Assembly: GCF_014384705.1 (NCBI RefSeq)
Contig: NZ_JACRSN010000006.1
Location: 84,528 to 148,527, forward strand
Length of the DNA: 64,000 bases
From: Yeguia hominis
GTDB taxonomy: Bacteria > Bacillota > Clostridia > Oscillospirales > Acutalibacteraceae
Direction: 5' to 3'
A model generated the notes under the pieces. It was not told the origin of the DNA and did no database searches. It saw only the letters and a program-made list of their open reading frames with translations. The position numbers and the translations under genes are program-made. Positions 8,377-18,120 of this stretch are shown here, piece after piece. Numbering within the stretch: the first letter of the stretch is position 1; every line of letters begins with the position of its first letter.

Positions 8377-10155
8377 ATGAAAATTCCCGTTACTGAACCG
8401 ACCCTGTGCATCGGAAAACCGCAGCTGCGCGAGGCTATGGAAACGCTGCGCCGCTACAAAGCCGGCAAAGCAAATCTCGAAGCGCGCATCATCGAAAACG
8501 AACAGTGGTACAAACTGCGCCACACCGACCGTCTGCGCCGCACCGGCGAAGACATTCCGCCGACAAGCGCCTGGCTCTTCAACTCCATCGCAAACAAACA
8601 CGCCGACGCCATGGACAGCTATCCGGAGCCGAACGTGCTCCCGCGCGAGGAGAGCGACCGCGAAGAGGCGTCCGCGCTTTCCTCGATTCTGCCCGTCATT
8701 TTGGAGCAGAACCGGTTTGAAGCGACCTACTCCGACCTGTGGTGGTACAAACTCAAAAACGGGACCGGTGTATACGGCGTATTCTGGAATCCCCGAAGCG
8801 AAAACGGCCTTGGGGATATTGAGATCCGCCAGCTTGACCTGCTGAACCTGTACTGGGAACCGGGCATCCGGGACATCCAGCGTTCGCGCAATGTCTTTCA
8901 CGCAGAACTCATCGACGAAGACCTTCTGCGCGAAGCGCATCCGCAGCTTGCCGGAAAAGACCTGCACTCGACCCTCGACATCGCCAAATATCTCTACGAC
9001 GACAGCGTCGACACCACCGGAAAGACCGCGGTCATCGACTGGTACTACAAGCGCGAAACCCCGGCGGGCCCCATTCTGCACTACTGTAAATTCACCGGCG
9101 AAGAGGTACTTTATGCCTCTGAAGACGACCCGCTCTACGCCCAGCGCGGCTTCTATGACCACGGAAAATATCCCTTCGTGTTCGACGTTCTGTTCGTCGC
9201 AGAAGGAACCCCTGCGGGCTTTGGGTATCTCGACATCATGAAAGACCCGCAGATGTACATCGACCGGATGGGCGGTGTTGTCCTGCAAAATGCGCTGATG
9301 GCGGGCAAAAAGCGCTTCTTCATTCGGGACGACGGCAGCGTCAACGAGGAAGAATTTGCCGACTGGAGCCGCGATTTCATTCATGTTGCAGGCGGACTCG
9401 GCGAGGACAGCATCCGGGAGCTCTACACCCAGCCGCTCTCCGGATCCTTCCTGACGATGATCCAGATGAAGATCGACGAACTCAAGGAGACCAGCGGCAA
9501 CCGTGATTTCAGCCAGGGCGGCACCAATTCCGGCGTCACCGCAGCCTCGGCCATTGCTGCGCTGCAGGAAGCCGGAAGCAAGCTCTCCCGCGATATGATC
9601 CGGGCTTCCTACCGGGCGTTTGTCGAGGTGGGATACCTGTGTCTGGAGCTGATCCGGCAATTTTACACCGAACCGCGCTGGTTCCGGATCACCGCACCAC
9701 AGGGCGGGCAGTTGTTTCTGCAATACGACAACGCGCGCCTGCAGCCGCAGCCGCAGGGCAATCTGCTCGGCATGGAGCTCGGCTACCGCCGCCCGGTATT
9801 TGATCTTGTCGTCACCTCGCAAAAATCGTCGCCATTCTCAAAAGCAGCCCAAAACGAACTCGCCAAAGAGCTTTATGCGCTGGGATTTTTTGACCCGGCA
9901 AGGGCCGAACAGGCACTGGCAGCCATCTCCATGATGCATTTTGAGGGCAAAGAGGCCGTCATTCGGCGCATCACGGACATCCGGGACGCTGCCCTGCAAA
10001 AGCAGGCGGCTGCATCTCTCGCAGCCGAGGCCGCACGCAGACAGGCGCAGGAAGCAGCCGTCCCGCAAACCGAAGAACCGCTGCACACACAAGCAGAGCT
10101 TAACACGCCGCACAAGCCGGAACCCCCACTGCCCGATCAGGAGGAACGCGCATGA
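8377..10155 (+). CDS. Phage portal protein (P22-like)
   Basis: A 592-residue protein. The start at 8377 is preferred (AAGGAG at 8361-8366) over an in-frame ATG at 8344 lacking such a site. The N-terminal part (EARIIENEQWYKLRHTDRL..., SAWLFNSIANKHADAM) and the central GYLDIMKDPQMYIDRM and GVTAASAIAALQEAGSK segments resemble the P22-type portal proteins common in clostridial prophages. The C-terminal about 70 residues are Ala/Gln-rich and likely a coiled coil. Such portals form the dodecameric DNA channel of the capsid. No terminase, capsid or tail gene is present, so it is a remnant of a phage module. It overlaps the next gene by 4 bp. Confidence 0.7.
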   Translation: MKIPVTEPTLCIGKPQLREAMETLRRYKAGKANLEARIIENEQWYKLRHTDRLRRTGEDIPPTSAWLFNSIANKHADAMDSYPEPNVLPREESDREEASALSSILPVILEQNRFEATYSDLWWYKLKNGTGVYGVFWNPRSENGLGDIEIRQLDLLNLYWEPGIRDIQRSRNVFHAELIDEDLLREAHPQLAGKDLHSTLDIAKYLYDDSVDTTGKTAVIDWYYKRETPAGPILHYCKFTGEEVLYASEDDPLYAQRGFYDHGKYPFVFDVLFVAEGTPAGFGYLDIMKDPQMYIDRMGGVVLQNALMAGKKRFFIRDDGSVNEEEFADWSRDFIHVAGGLGEDSIRELYTQPLSGSFLTMIQMKIDELKETSGNRDFSQGGTNSGVTAASAIAALQEAGSKLSRDMIRASYRAFVEVGYLCLELIRQFYTEPRWFRITAPQGGQLFLQYDNARLQPQPQGNLLGMELGYRRPVFDLVVTSQKSSPFSKAAQNELAKELYALGFFDPARAEQALAAISMMHFEGKEAVIRRITDIRDAALQKQAAASLAAEAARRQAQEAAVPQTEEPLHTQAELNTPHKPEPPLPDQEERA

Positions 10156-10478
10156 CAACCATCACCGTCGGCCGTCTCGGCGGCTGTGACACCATTGAAA
10201 TCCTCGGTCACGCAAACGCCGGCCCATTCGGGAAGGATTTAGTCTGTGCAGGTCTTTCGGCACTCGCCTGTGCCATGGTAACCTCGCTGCAGCGCGAAGA
10301 GGCCGAAGGTTCTCTCGAAACGCTTTCCACACACATAGAACCGGGCATTCTCTCCGTCGCAGTCCGCGCAAAGCCCGCGAGACGAGCGCGCGTCCGCGGC
10401 ATTCTCGATGTCTGCCTGACCGGCTTTTCCATGCTTGCCGGCACCTACCCCCAAAATGTCCGCTACACCCACACATGA
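10152..10478 (+). CDS. Prp-like cysteine protease (phage or ribosomal-protein processing)
   Basis: A 108-residue protein with the family signature GHAN...GKDLVCAGLSAL: catalytic His about residue 19 and Cys about residue 33, the normal Prp spacing. Prp cleaves the N-terminus of ribosomal protein L27 in Bacillota, and phage homologues process capsid or scaffold proteins. Its 4-bp ATGA overlap with the portal gene points to the phage role. The final codons run into a repeat hairpin: the last residues (YTHT) and the TGA lie in an ACACA-tgaac-TGTGT stem-loop (10471-10485). The original C-terminus may therefore have been replaced by the repeat. Confidence 0.72.
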   Translation: MTTITVGRLGGCDTIEILGHANAGPFGKDLVCAGLSALACAMVTSLQREEAEGSLETLSTHIEPGILSVAVRAKPARRARVRGILDVCLTGFSMLAGTYPQNVRYTHT

Positions 10479-11540
10479 ACTGTGTTCCATCGCACACACG
10501 CAGTGTGCTTCATCGCGGGCACAGAGTGCCTTTCACCGCGCCGGTGGTTTTCTCTGTTCTGTGACTGGGTGGACGCGGGAGGGCGCTTATTTCCGTTCCG
10601 CGGCTTTTTCATGCCGCACGCGAAGCGTGTTTCACCGCGCCGGTCACTTTCTCCGTTCTGTGACTGGGTGGACGCGGGAAGATATGCCTACCGTTCTGTG
10701 GCGTTCACTGTTCCGCGGTTTTTTAATTTTCCGCTTTGAAAAAATTCTCTGTTCTATATACGCGCTGCACGCGAGAGCACACGAAGTGTGTTCCTTCGCG
10801 CACGCGTAGCGTGTTCCATCGCGCCGGTCACTTTCTCCGTTCTGTGACTGGGTGGACGCGGGAAGATATGCCTACCGTTCTGTGGCGTTCACTGTTCCGC
10901 GGTTTTTTAATTTTCCGCTTTGAAAAAATTCTCTGTTCTATATACGCGCTGCACGCGAGAGCACACGAAGTGTGTTCCTTCGCGCACGCGTAGCGTGTTC
11001 CATCGCGCACACGTAGCGTGTTCCATCGCGCACACGCAGTGTGTTTCATCGCGCCGGAGATTTTCTCCGTTCTATACACGCGCTGGTCGCGAGAGGACGC
11101 TTATTTCCGTTCCGCGGCTTTTTCATGCCGCACGCGAAGCGTGTTCCACCGCACACGCAGTGTGTTTCATCGCGCCGGTCACTTTTTCCGTGCTGCGGCC
11201 GGGTGGACGCGGGAAGATATGCCTACCGTTCTGTGGCGTTCACTGTTCCGCGGTTTTTTAATTTTCCGCTTTGAAAAAATTCTCTGTTCTATACGCGCTA
11301 GACGCGAGAGCACACAAAGTGTGTTCCTTCGCGCACACGCAGTGTGCTTCATCGCGCAGGTGGTTTTCTCCGTTCTGCGGCCGGGTGGACGCGGGAAGAT
11401 ATGCCTACCGTTCTGTGGCGTTCACTGTTCCGCGGTTTTCTAATTTTCCGCTTTGAAAAAATTCTCTGTTCTATACACGCGCTGGACGCGAGAGGACGCA
11501 CCTGCCGTTCTATGGCTTTCTGATTTTCCGCTCTGAAAAG
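10471..11540 (+). repeat. Dense dispersed-repeat block with a 184-bp perfect direct duplication
   Basis: Mini-hairpins at 10518-10530 (GGCAC-aga-GTGCC), 10617-10629 (CACGC-gaa-GCGTG) and 11031-11043 (CACAC-gca-GTGTG) head successive modules. A segment around 10640-10820 is repeated essentially exactly 184 bp downstream (10824-11004), and a third, diverged copy follows at about 11180-11330. No gene. Confidence 0.85.
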
Positions 11541-11758
11541 GGCTCCGTTCTGCGGCGCGCTTCGTTCGCCAACAAGCCGGCGCAAAACACAGGCAGCTTT
11601 CCTTACAAGCAGCCAAAGCATCGGACCTTTTTGAAGAGCAACTTTTATGCAAAAGAATTTTTGTCTTATAAAAACCAGCGGTGCGATTCTGTGAAAAAAA
11701 GCGCCGCGCAGTTTCCGGCATTCGAAACCTGGCAATTCCACAAATTGGCGAAGTTTCC

Positions 11759-11953
11759 GCTTTCCCAGGCTCCGGGGCACGGACAGACCGCGTTTGCTGT
11801 GCATCCGGATTTCGGAAAAAATCCAAAGCCCAAAAGCGCACCGCCATTCTTCGGTACGCCGACACGCGGTCCTTCCGCGCAGCGTTGCTACGCGGAACCC
11901 AGCCGATTCGCCCGAAGGCGAATCGGCGTCCGTGCCCCGGAGCCTGGGAAAGC
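11759..11953. mobile_element. MITE-like element with 26-bp perfect terminal inverted repeats
   Basis: The arms at 11759-11784 and 11928-11953 are exact reverse complements over 26 bp (gctttcccaggctccggggc... and its complement). The 143 bp between them contain two further hairpins: TTCCGCG/CGCGGAA around a small AGC-gtt-GCT stem, and an 11-bp GCCGATTCGCC/GGCGAATCGGC stem with a cgaa loop. No open frame is plausible. A target-site duplication could not be defined. Confidence 0.6.
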
Positions 11954-11999
11954 TGCCTCTCCGATCTTCGCTAGCCGCCACCTGCAATCACGATAACAA

Positions 12000-12045
12000 A
12001 AAAGACGAAAGCCTTCCTTTTGGAAAAAGCCTTCGTCTTTTACAG
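12000..12045 (+). terminator. Terminator-like hairpin
   Basis: Arms aaagacgaa and ttcgtcttt around a short loop, followed by T-rich sequence (tacagtttttt). There is no gene immediately upstream on the plus strand, so it may be a relic of the unique island. Confidence 0.5.
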
Positions 12046-12399
12046 TTTTTTGATCTTAATTTTTACCCATAAAACACCGCAGCACATATTTTGCAGCTGG
12101 TCATACACCCGCCCTATAAACGCAAAACCCATTCCATCGTCCGCGAGTCAAAACAAGCGTTTCCATGTTCGCCGTAAAATTCACGCACAGAACGTCATCC
12201 GGCAACGCAAAGCGCCCTGATCTGCAACACGCTCCAGCAATTATTCAAACAGCCAAAACCGCGCAGATTTTTCGGCGCAATGGAGCTCTGCTTCTGCAAC
12301 AAATGACGCTTCGCAACTGTGAAATAGCGAACAAAAGCAGACCACAGAACGGAGAAAATCTCCGGCACGATGGAACACACTTTGTGTGCTCTCGCGTCC

Positions 12400-12985
12400 A
12401 GCGCGTATATAGAACAGAGAATTTTTTCAAAGCGGAAAATCAGAAAACCGCGGAACAGTGAACGCCACAGAACGGTAGGCATATCTTCCCGCGTCCACCC
12501 GGCCGCAGCACGGAAAAAGTGACCGGCGCGGTGAGACACACTCCGTGTGCGGTAAAACACGCTTCGCGTGCGGCATGAAAAAGCCGCGGAACGGAAATAA
12601 GCGCCCTCCCGCGTCCACCCGGCCGCAACACGGAAAAAGTGACCGGCGCGATGGAACACGCTTCGTGTGCGGCGCGATGAGACACACTCCGTGTGCGGTG
12701 AAACACGCTACGCGTGCGGCATGAAAAAGCCGCGGAACGGAAATAAGCGCCCTCCCGCGTCCACCCGGCCGCAGAACGGAGAAAACTCCCGGCGCGATGA
12801 AACACGCTGCGTGTGCGCGGAGAAAGGTACTCCGTGTCCGCGTGGAACACGCTTCGCGTGCGGCATGAAAAAGCCGCGGAACGGAAATAAGCGCCCTCTC
12901 GCGTCCAGCGCGTGTACAGAATGGAGAAAACTCCCGGCGCGATGAAACACACTGCGCGTGCGCGATGAAACACACTTCGTGTGCG
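12400..12985 (-). repeat. Dispersed-repeat block in minus orientation
   Basis: Mirrors the plus-oriented block at 10471-11540 with the same module order reversed (cgcggaacggaaataagcgccctcccgcg...). The last mini-hairpin (12971-12983) ends 2 bp from the stop codon of the phenylacetate-CoA ligase gene. Confidence 0.85.
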
Positions 12986-14218
12986 TCAATAGCGGTTATC
13001 AAACACGCGCGTTGACTTTTTCTCGCTGCGGGGCAGATCTCCCACTGAAACCGGCATCACATTGACGCTGATTCCAATCCGCGCTTTAAATTTTTCCTTT
13101 GTTTCCATCTCGACGCTGTACCGATTGGCGCCGTCGTCGCACTCGACAAAGAGCGTGCAGATATCTCTGCCCTCAAGGTGGTCGATCATAAACTGGTATT
13201 CGCTCGATGCGCCCGGAACCGTGCTGAGCATCTCGTCGATCTGGCTCGGGAAAATATTGACGCCCTTGACCTTCACCATATCGTCGGTGCGTCCGAGGAT
13301 CGTATCGATCCGCGGATACCGGCTGCCGCACGGGCACTCGCCTGTCAAAACCCGGGTTAAATCATGCGTGCGGTAGCGGATCAGCGGCGCGCCCTGCTTG
13401 CGCAGCGTCGTGATGACCAACTCGCCGATCTCGCCGTCCGGAAGCACCTTTCCGGTTTTGGGATCCACAATCTCGAAATAGATATAATCATCCCACATGT
13501 GCATGCCGCATTCATAGTCGCAGCTGATGCCGATGCCCGGGCCGTAGACCTCTGTCAGGCCGTAAATATCATAGAGCCGGACGCCGAGTTCTTTTGCAAT
13601 GCGCTCCCGCATTTTCTCTCCCCAGCGCTCAGAGCCGATAATGCCCTTGCGCAGATGGATCTGATCGCCGATTCCGCGCTTTGCAATTTCTTCGGCCAAA
13701 AGCAGCGCATACGAAGACGTCGCACACAGCACCGTGGATTTCAAATCCATCATCATGCGCAGCTGCTTGTCCGTGTTGCCCGGGCCCATCGGAATTGCCA
13801 TTGCGCCGATCTTTTCCACACCGGCCTGAAAACCGATTCCGGCCGTCCACAAACCGTAGCCCGGCGTGATATGAACGCGGTCCGTATTCGTCACGCCTGC
13901 CATCCGATAGCAGCGCGCAAACATCTCCGCCCAGTCTGCAACATCCTGCGCAGTATAGGGAATAATGACCGGCGTCCCGGTCGTTCCGGAAGAGGAATGA
14001 ATCCGCACAATTTCTTCATCCGGCACCGCCTGCAGGCCGAGCGGATACGCTTCGCGCAGATCGCCTTTCCAGGTAAACGGAAGCGTTTCAAAATCTTCCT
14101 GTGTACGGATAGCGTCAATGTCAATATCTTTCAGTTTTTCTTTGTAAAAGCAATCCTTGGAGGTGAGCGTTTTCAGCTGCGCCCGGATCAGCGAAAATTG
14201 CGTTTCTGTCATTTTCAT
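12986..14218 (-). CDS. paaK: Phenylacetate-CoA ligase
   Basis: A 410-residue ANL-superfamily enzyme that forms aryl-acyl-CoA from arylacetate, ATP and CoA. The ATP-binding P-loop SSSGTTGTP is at about 75-83, YGLTEVYGPG at about 218-227, the ADP-forming-fold aspartate region RYRTHDLT at about 300, and the hinge GRTDDMVKVKG at about 326. Length is normal for PaaK (about 410-440). It starts 6 bp after the IorAB stop and is clearly an operon partner: indolepyruvate oxidoreductase makes aryl-acetyl-CoA from aryl-pyruvates and the ligase interconverts acid and CoA ester, together a ferredoxin-linked route for aromatic amino acid breakdown. Confidence 0.92.
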   Translation of the reverse strand: MKMTETQFSLIRAQLKTLTSKDCFYKEKLKDIDIDAIRTQEDFETLPFTWKGDLREAYPLGLQAVPDEEIVRIHSSSGTTGTPVIIPYTAQDVADWAEMFARCYRMAGVTNTDRVHITPGYGLWTAGIGFQAGVEKIGAMAIPMGPGNTDKQLRMMMDLKSTVLCATSSYALLLAEEIAKRGIGDQIHLRKGIIGSERWGEKMRERIAKELGVRLYDIYGLTEVYGPGIGISCDYECGMHMWDDYIYFEIVDPKTGKVLPDGEIGELVITTLRKQGAPLIRYRTHDLTRVLTGECPCGSRYPRIDTILGRTDDMVKVKGVNIFPSQIDEMLSTVPGASSEYQFMIDHLEGRDICTLFVECDDGANRYSVEMETKEKFKARIGISVNVMPVSVGDLPRSEKKSTRVFDNRY

Positions 14219-14224
14219 AAGTCA

Positions 14225-16879
14225 TTATCCTTTCCGCATTTGCAGGGCAATCTGAACCGCCCGGAGATTGACCTCGTGAAATTTTTCCGGCATCCGTCTG
14301 CGAATGGCCTCCATCAGCGCGTCCGGTGTCAGAGCGATGGCGCCCGCACCGGCCGCTGCCGCCAAAAGCGCAATATTGAGCACCTTTGAAGAGCCGCACG
14401 CCGCACAGACTGCCTCTGTATCGAGCACCGTCAGCCGCCTCACCCGCGCGCGCAGGTAGTCGAGCATATCCGATGCGTCATATGGCGTGCGTGCCAGCGA
14501 GGCCGTAACCGGCTGGATGGCCTTTTGGCTGACGACCACCGCGCCATCCGGTTTGAGATACGGCAAACAGCGCACCGCCTCACCCGGCTCAAAGCCGAGA
14601 ATGGTATCCGCACAGCCCTTCGGAATCAGCGGAGAATGCACTACATCTCCGGCGCGCACATGACTCACCACGCATCCGCCGCGCTGCGCCATGCCGATGG
14701 TCTCCGCCGTCCGGACTGCAAGCCCCTGTTCCATCGCGGCAAATGCAAGCAGCTTGGAAGCCAGCACCGTTCCCTGGCCGCCCACACCGCACAACAAATA
14801 ATCTTTCGAGCCGTCTTTCGCCCGGCGCAAACCCGGAGCCGTACTCCCCGATGCCGCGAACGCTGCCGCCGCCTGACCTTCTTTCGAGCCGGAGTCCGCC
14901 CCGAGCAAGCCCGGAACCGTACTCCCCGATGCCGCGAACGCTACCGCCGCCTGACCTTCTTTCGAGCCGGAGTCCGCCCCGGGCAAACTCGAAGCCGCAC
15001 TTTGAATTTCAGACCCCTTCGATCCGCATGCAGCGGGTTTCTCTGCGCAGGAAATTGGTACAGCATGCGCGCCGGAAGCCGCATGAATCGCCTTTACAGG
15101 ACAGATCTGCGCACAAAGCCCGCAGCCGGTACAGAGCGGCGGCTCCACACGCACCGTTTTGCCGTCTGCCACAAGCGCCGGACATCCAATCTCACGGATA
15201 CATTTCCGACATCCGGTGCAGCTTTCCGGAAGGACCGCACAGCAGCCCTCCGGCTTTGCCACCGCGATACACGGCGAACGGAACACCACCGCGCGCACGC
15301 CGGAAGCCGCAATAGCTTCCTGCACCGTCCGAACCGCGCCGTTCAGATCGAGCGGATCGACGGTCTCGACAAACGATACACCGACCGCGCGGAGCACCGA
15401 TTCAATCGACACCCGGCCGCCGTCTTTGCCCATCATGGTGCGGCCGGTACCGGGGTGCGGCTGTTGCCCGGTCATCGCTGTCGTAGAATTATCTAATACG
15501 ATCAGAACAATATCTGTCTGATTATACACTGCGTTTACTATGCCGGGAATTCCGGATGCAAAGAATGTCGAATCCCCAATAAACGAAAATGAAACCGTAT
15601 CCGGCTCCGCACGGTGCAGGCCCTGTGCAATGGTGACATCCGCCCCCATGCACAAACAGGTATCGACCATATCGAGCGGCATCGCATTGCCGAGCGTATA
15701 GCAGCCGATATCGCCGCAAAACACCGCTTTTTTGCCTTTTGCTGCCTGCTTGACCGCATAGAAAGACGCCCGGTGCGGACATCCGGCACAAAGCACCGGC
15801 GGACGAACCGGAAGCGCCGGCAAGTCGGCATCCGGCTTTAAATCCGGAAGCGTCTCCCTGCCAAGCAGCAGCCGCAGCGCTTTTCTTGCCGCTTCGGTGC
15901 TGTTTTCGCCGGCGCGCGGCGCATAGCCGTCGCCTTTTCCGTGAATCCGCACGGAAAGTCCGTGTTTGCCGCAAAGGCAAGTCAGCTCCCGCTCAATCAC
16001 CGGGTCAAGTTCTTCCAGGCAGAGCACCTCGTCGAGTCCCGAAAGGAATCGAAGCGCCTGGGTTTCCGGAAACGGATACGGCGTTGTGACCTTCAAGACC
16101 CGCACACCGCACACAGCCTCCTGTGCGGCAGCCTCCATCAGATAGGCGTAACTGATTCCCCCGCAGGCAACGCCAACCCGGCAAGTCTCCCCTGTTCCGA
16201 GTTCCAACACCGGATTCTTTGCCGAAAACTCCGTGCCGATTTTAGGATTTCGCTCCTCAATTTTCAGATGGTTGAGATAAGATGTACGCGGAAAGATCAC
16301 CCATCGCATGGTGTCCTTTTCAAACGCCGCCGGTACTGGCTGCCGTCCCGTTTCCTGCACCTCGACCGCCGCGCAGCCGTGGCAGACGCGCGTTGTGGGC
16401 CGGAAGAGCACCGGTGTGGCATAGCGTTCCGAGTATTCGAACGCCTCGCCGATCAGCGTATAGGCCTCCTCCGGCGAAGAGGGATCAAACACCGGCAATT
16501 TACAAAACTGCGCAAAAAGGCGCGTATCCTGTTCGGTCTGCGAAGAAATCGGGCCGGGATCGTCCGCCGCCACAACCACCATGCCGCCCTTCACGCCGAC
16601 ATAGGCAAGGCTCATCAGCGGGTCAGACGCCACATTCAGGCCGACCTGCTTCATCGTCACCATCGTGCGCACGCCCGCATAGGCAGCACCCGCGGCAACC
16701 TCAAGCGCCGCTTTTTCATTGACGCTCCACTCGACATAAACCCCATCTCCGCGCCGTTTGGCAACCGTTTCCAGGATTTCCGTCGAAGGCGTACCTGGAT
16801 ATCCGGAAACAAGCCCAACGCCGGCATGCAGCGCGCCGAGCGCAATCGCTTCATTTCCCATCAAAAATTCTTTTGGCAT
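14225..16879 (-). CDS. Indolepyruvate:ferredoxin oxidoreductase, alpha and beta subunits fused
   Basis: An 884-residue protein; the start at 16879 has GAGG 8 nt upstream and gives the usual MPKEFLMGNEAIALGA opening. Residues 1 to about 530 form IorA: a pyrimidine-binding domain with GYPGTPSTEI and a thiamine-diphosphate domain with CAGCPHR and GDIGCYTLG. Two [4Fe-4S] ferredoxin motifs follow at about 555-605 (CTGCRKCIREIGC, CTGCGLCAQIC). Residues about 690-884 are IorB (GVGGQGT, MAQRGG). The two are normally separate genes; here an Ala/Gly/Ser-rich linker (about 605-690) joins them, containing two copies of a 26-residue repeat. It oxidises aryl-pyruvates to aryl-acetyl-CoA with reduced ferredoxin as product. 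Symbols iorA and iorB would apply to its halves. Confidence 0.9.
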   Translation of the reverse strand: MPKEFLMGNEAIALGALHAGVGLVSGYPGTPSTEILETVAKRRGDGVYVEWSVNEKAALEVAAGAAYAGVRTMVTMKQVGLNVASDPLMSLAYVGVKGGMVVVAADDPGPISSQTEQDTRLFAQFCKLPVFDPSSPEEAYTLIGEAFEYSERYATPVLFRPTTRVCHGCAAVEVQETGRQPVPAAFEKDTMRWVIFPRTSYLNHLKIEERNPKIGTEFSAKNPVLELGTGETCRVGVACGGISYAYLMEAAAQEAVCGVRVLKVTTPYPFPETQALRFLSGLDEVLCLEELDPVIERELTCLCGKHGLSVRIHGKGDGYAPRAGENSTEAARKALRLLLGRETLPDLKPDADLPALPVRPPVLCAGCPHRASFYAVKQAAKGKKAVFCGDIGCYTLGNAMPLDMVDTCLCMGADVTIAQGLHRAEPDTVSFSFIGDSTFFASGIPGIVNAVYNQTDIVLIVLDNSTTAMTGQQPHPGTGRTMMGKDGGRVSIESVLRAVGVSFVETVDPLDLNGAVRTVQEAIAASGVRAVVFRSPCIAVAKPEGCCAVLPESCTGCRKCIREIGCPALVADGKTVRVEPPLCTGCGLCAQICPVKAIHAASGAHAVPISCAEKPAACGSKGSEIQSAASSLPGADSGSKEGQAAVAFAASGSTVPGLLGADSGSKEGQAAAAFAASGSTAPGLRRAKDGSKDYLLCGVGGQGTVLASKLLAFAAMEQGLAVRTAETIGMAQRGGCVVSHVRAGDVVHSPLIPKGCADTILGFEPGEAVRCLPYLKPDGAVVVSQKAIQPVTASLARTPYDASDMLDYLRARVRRLTVLDTEAVCAACGSSKVLNIALLAAAAGAGAIALTPDALMEAIRRRMPEKFHEVNLRAVQIALQMRKG
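14841..14996 (-). repeat. 78-bp in-frame tandem repeat inside the IorA-IorB linker
   Basis: Two near-identical 78-bp units (period from gtactccccgatgccgcgaa at 14841 to the same at 14919) encode two 26-residue repeats, roughly residues 628-679, rich in Gly, Ala and Ser. The unit has the same length and a similar core (ccgagcaagcccggaa) as the insert in PyrK. Confidence 0.8.
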
Positions 16880-16904
16880 AAAAGAACCTCTTCTCCATTT
16901 AATT

Positions 16905-17570
16905 TCCGCGCACACAGAGTGCGTCTCACCGCGCCGGAATCTTTCTCCATTCTATACACGCGCCGGACGCGAGAGCACGCGAAGCGTGTTTTGTCGCGCC
17001 GGAATCTTTCTCCGTTCCGCGGCCTTCTGTACACCGCTGAAATTCTGCACGTGCCCAAATTTTTTCTTCAATGCAGCGTTACTCCGCATTTTCTTTGTCC
17101 GATCTCTTGCGCACGCACACTGAGTGTATTTCATCGCGGGCACGAAGTGTCTTCCACCGCGCCGGAATCTTTTTCCGTTCTATATACGCGCCGGACGCTT
17201 TCTCCGTTCTATACACGCGCCGGACGCGAGAGGACGCTTTCTCCATTCCGCGGCTTTCAATGATACACAATTCACCGTTCAAAAGCCTGCACGTGCCCAA
17301 ATTTTTTCTTCAATGCAGCGTTACTCCGCATTTTCTTTGTCCGATCTCTTGCACACGCACACAGAGTGTATTTCACCGCGGACACGAAGTGTCTTCCATC
17401 GCGCCGGAATCTTTCTCCGTTCTATATACGCGCCGGAGATTTTCTCCGCTCTGTGGCTGGGAGGACGCGAGAGCACGCGAAGCGTGTTCCACCGCGCCGG
17501 AATCTTTCTCCGTTCTATACACGCGCCGGACGCGAGAGGATGCTTTCTCCGTTTCGCGGCCCGCTTTTGC
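16905..17570 (+). repeat. Dispersed-repeat spacer
   Basis: Plus-oriented modules with mini-hairpins, for example GACAC-gaa-GTGTC at 17381-17393. A segment containing cacgtgcccaaattttttcttcaatgcagcg (17048 and 17290 areas) occurs twice about 240 bp apart and resembles the cacgt(g/a)..aaattttt module found inverted at 23760-24000. Between 17570 and 17685 no gene or repeat was recognised. Confidence 0.8.
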
Positions 17571-17685
17571 TGACTGCTTCTTGCAGTCATCCGCACGCCG
17601 TTATTCCAGCTTCCTGCCGACGCGAACTTGCATCCACGCCCGTTCCGATTCGCATCCAACAGCGCAAGCGGGCGTCTCACCGTTT

Positions 17686-18120
17686 TTACAACAGCGGTCC
17701 GCCGTGGCTTTGCTTCCGTCTGCTCAAATAATCCTGCAGAATAATCACAGCCGCTGCCGCGTCGACGACCGCCTTGCGCTTTTTTCCGCGCACATTCGTC
17801 TCGCTCAAATAGTTATGCGCCGTGATTGTCGTCCCGCGCTCATCCTGCAAATCACAAGGCAGACCGGTCTTTTCGGCGAGCGCTGCCGCAAATGCGCGGG
17901 CATTCTGCGCGCTTTCCCCTTCGCTGCCGTCCATATTCCTGGGCAGACCGACCACCAGACGCTCCGCGCGCCGGGCAGACGCCTCCGCCGCGACGGCCTC
18001 CAAAAGCCGATCCCGATCGCGCTCTGCAATCACGCGCACCGGCGAGGCCAGAATTTCTCCGGGATCACAAGCCGCCAAGCCTGTCCGGGCTTTTCCGAGA
18101 TCCACTCCGAGAATGACCAT
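17686..18120 (-). CDS. ruvX: Putative pre-16S rRNA nuclease / Holliday junction resolvase-like YqgF
   Basis: A 144-residue RNase H-fold protein. It shows the first acidic motif GVDLGKARTG (Asp about 6), LVVGLPRNMDG at about 56-66, the DERGTT motif at about 93 and the last acidic residue in VVDAAAA (Asp about 119). Length matches the family (about 140). It is the last gene of the run from pyrC, overlapping the preceding phosphatase gene by 1 bp (TGATG). Known role of the family: 16S rRNA 5'-end maturation. Confidence 0.9.
   Translation of the reverse strand: MVILGVDLGKARTGLAACDPGEILASPVRVIAERDRDRLLEAVAAEASARRAERLVVGLPRNMDGSEGESAQNARAFAAALAEKTGLPCDLQDERGTTITAHNYLSETNVRGKKRKAVVDAAAAVIILQDYLSRRKQSHGGPLL

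Larger units (their letters stand above)
11541..12400. other. Non-repeat island in the spacer containing a MITE-like element and a terminator-like hairpin
   Basis: Between two repeat blocks lies about 850 bp of unique-looking sequence. It includes the inverted-repeat element at 11759-11953, a strong hairpin at 12001-12042, and about 300 bp (12060-12360) in which no gene was recognised. Short open frames here show no family resemblance. Confidence 0.5.

Noticed and set aside
8371..9822. Large minus-strand open frame opposite the portal gene
   Set aside because: It is a codon shadow of the well-supported portal gene; the same applies to the frames opposite fhs (32082-34034), the surface protein (38498-42655) and copA (46076-48550).
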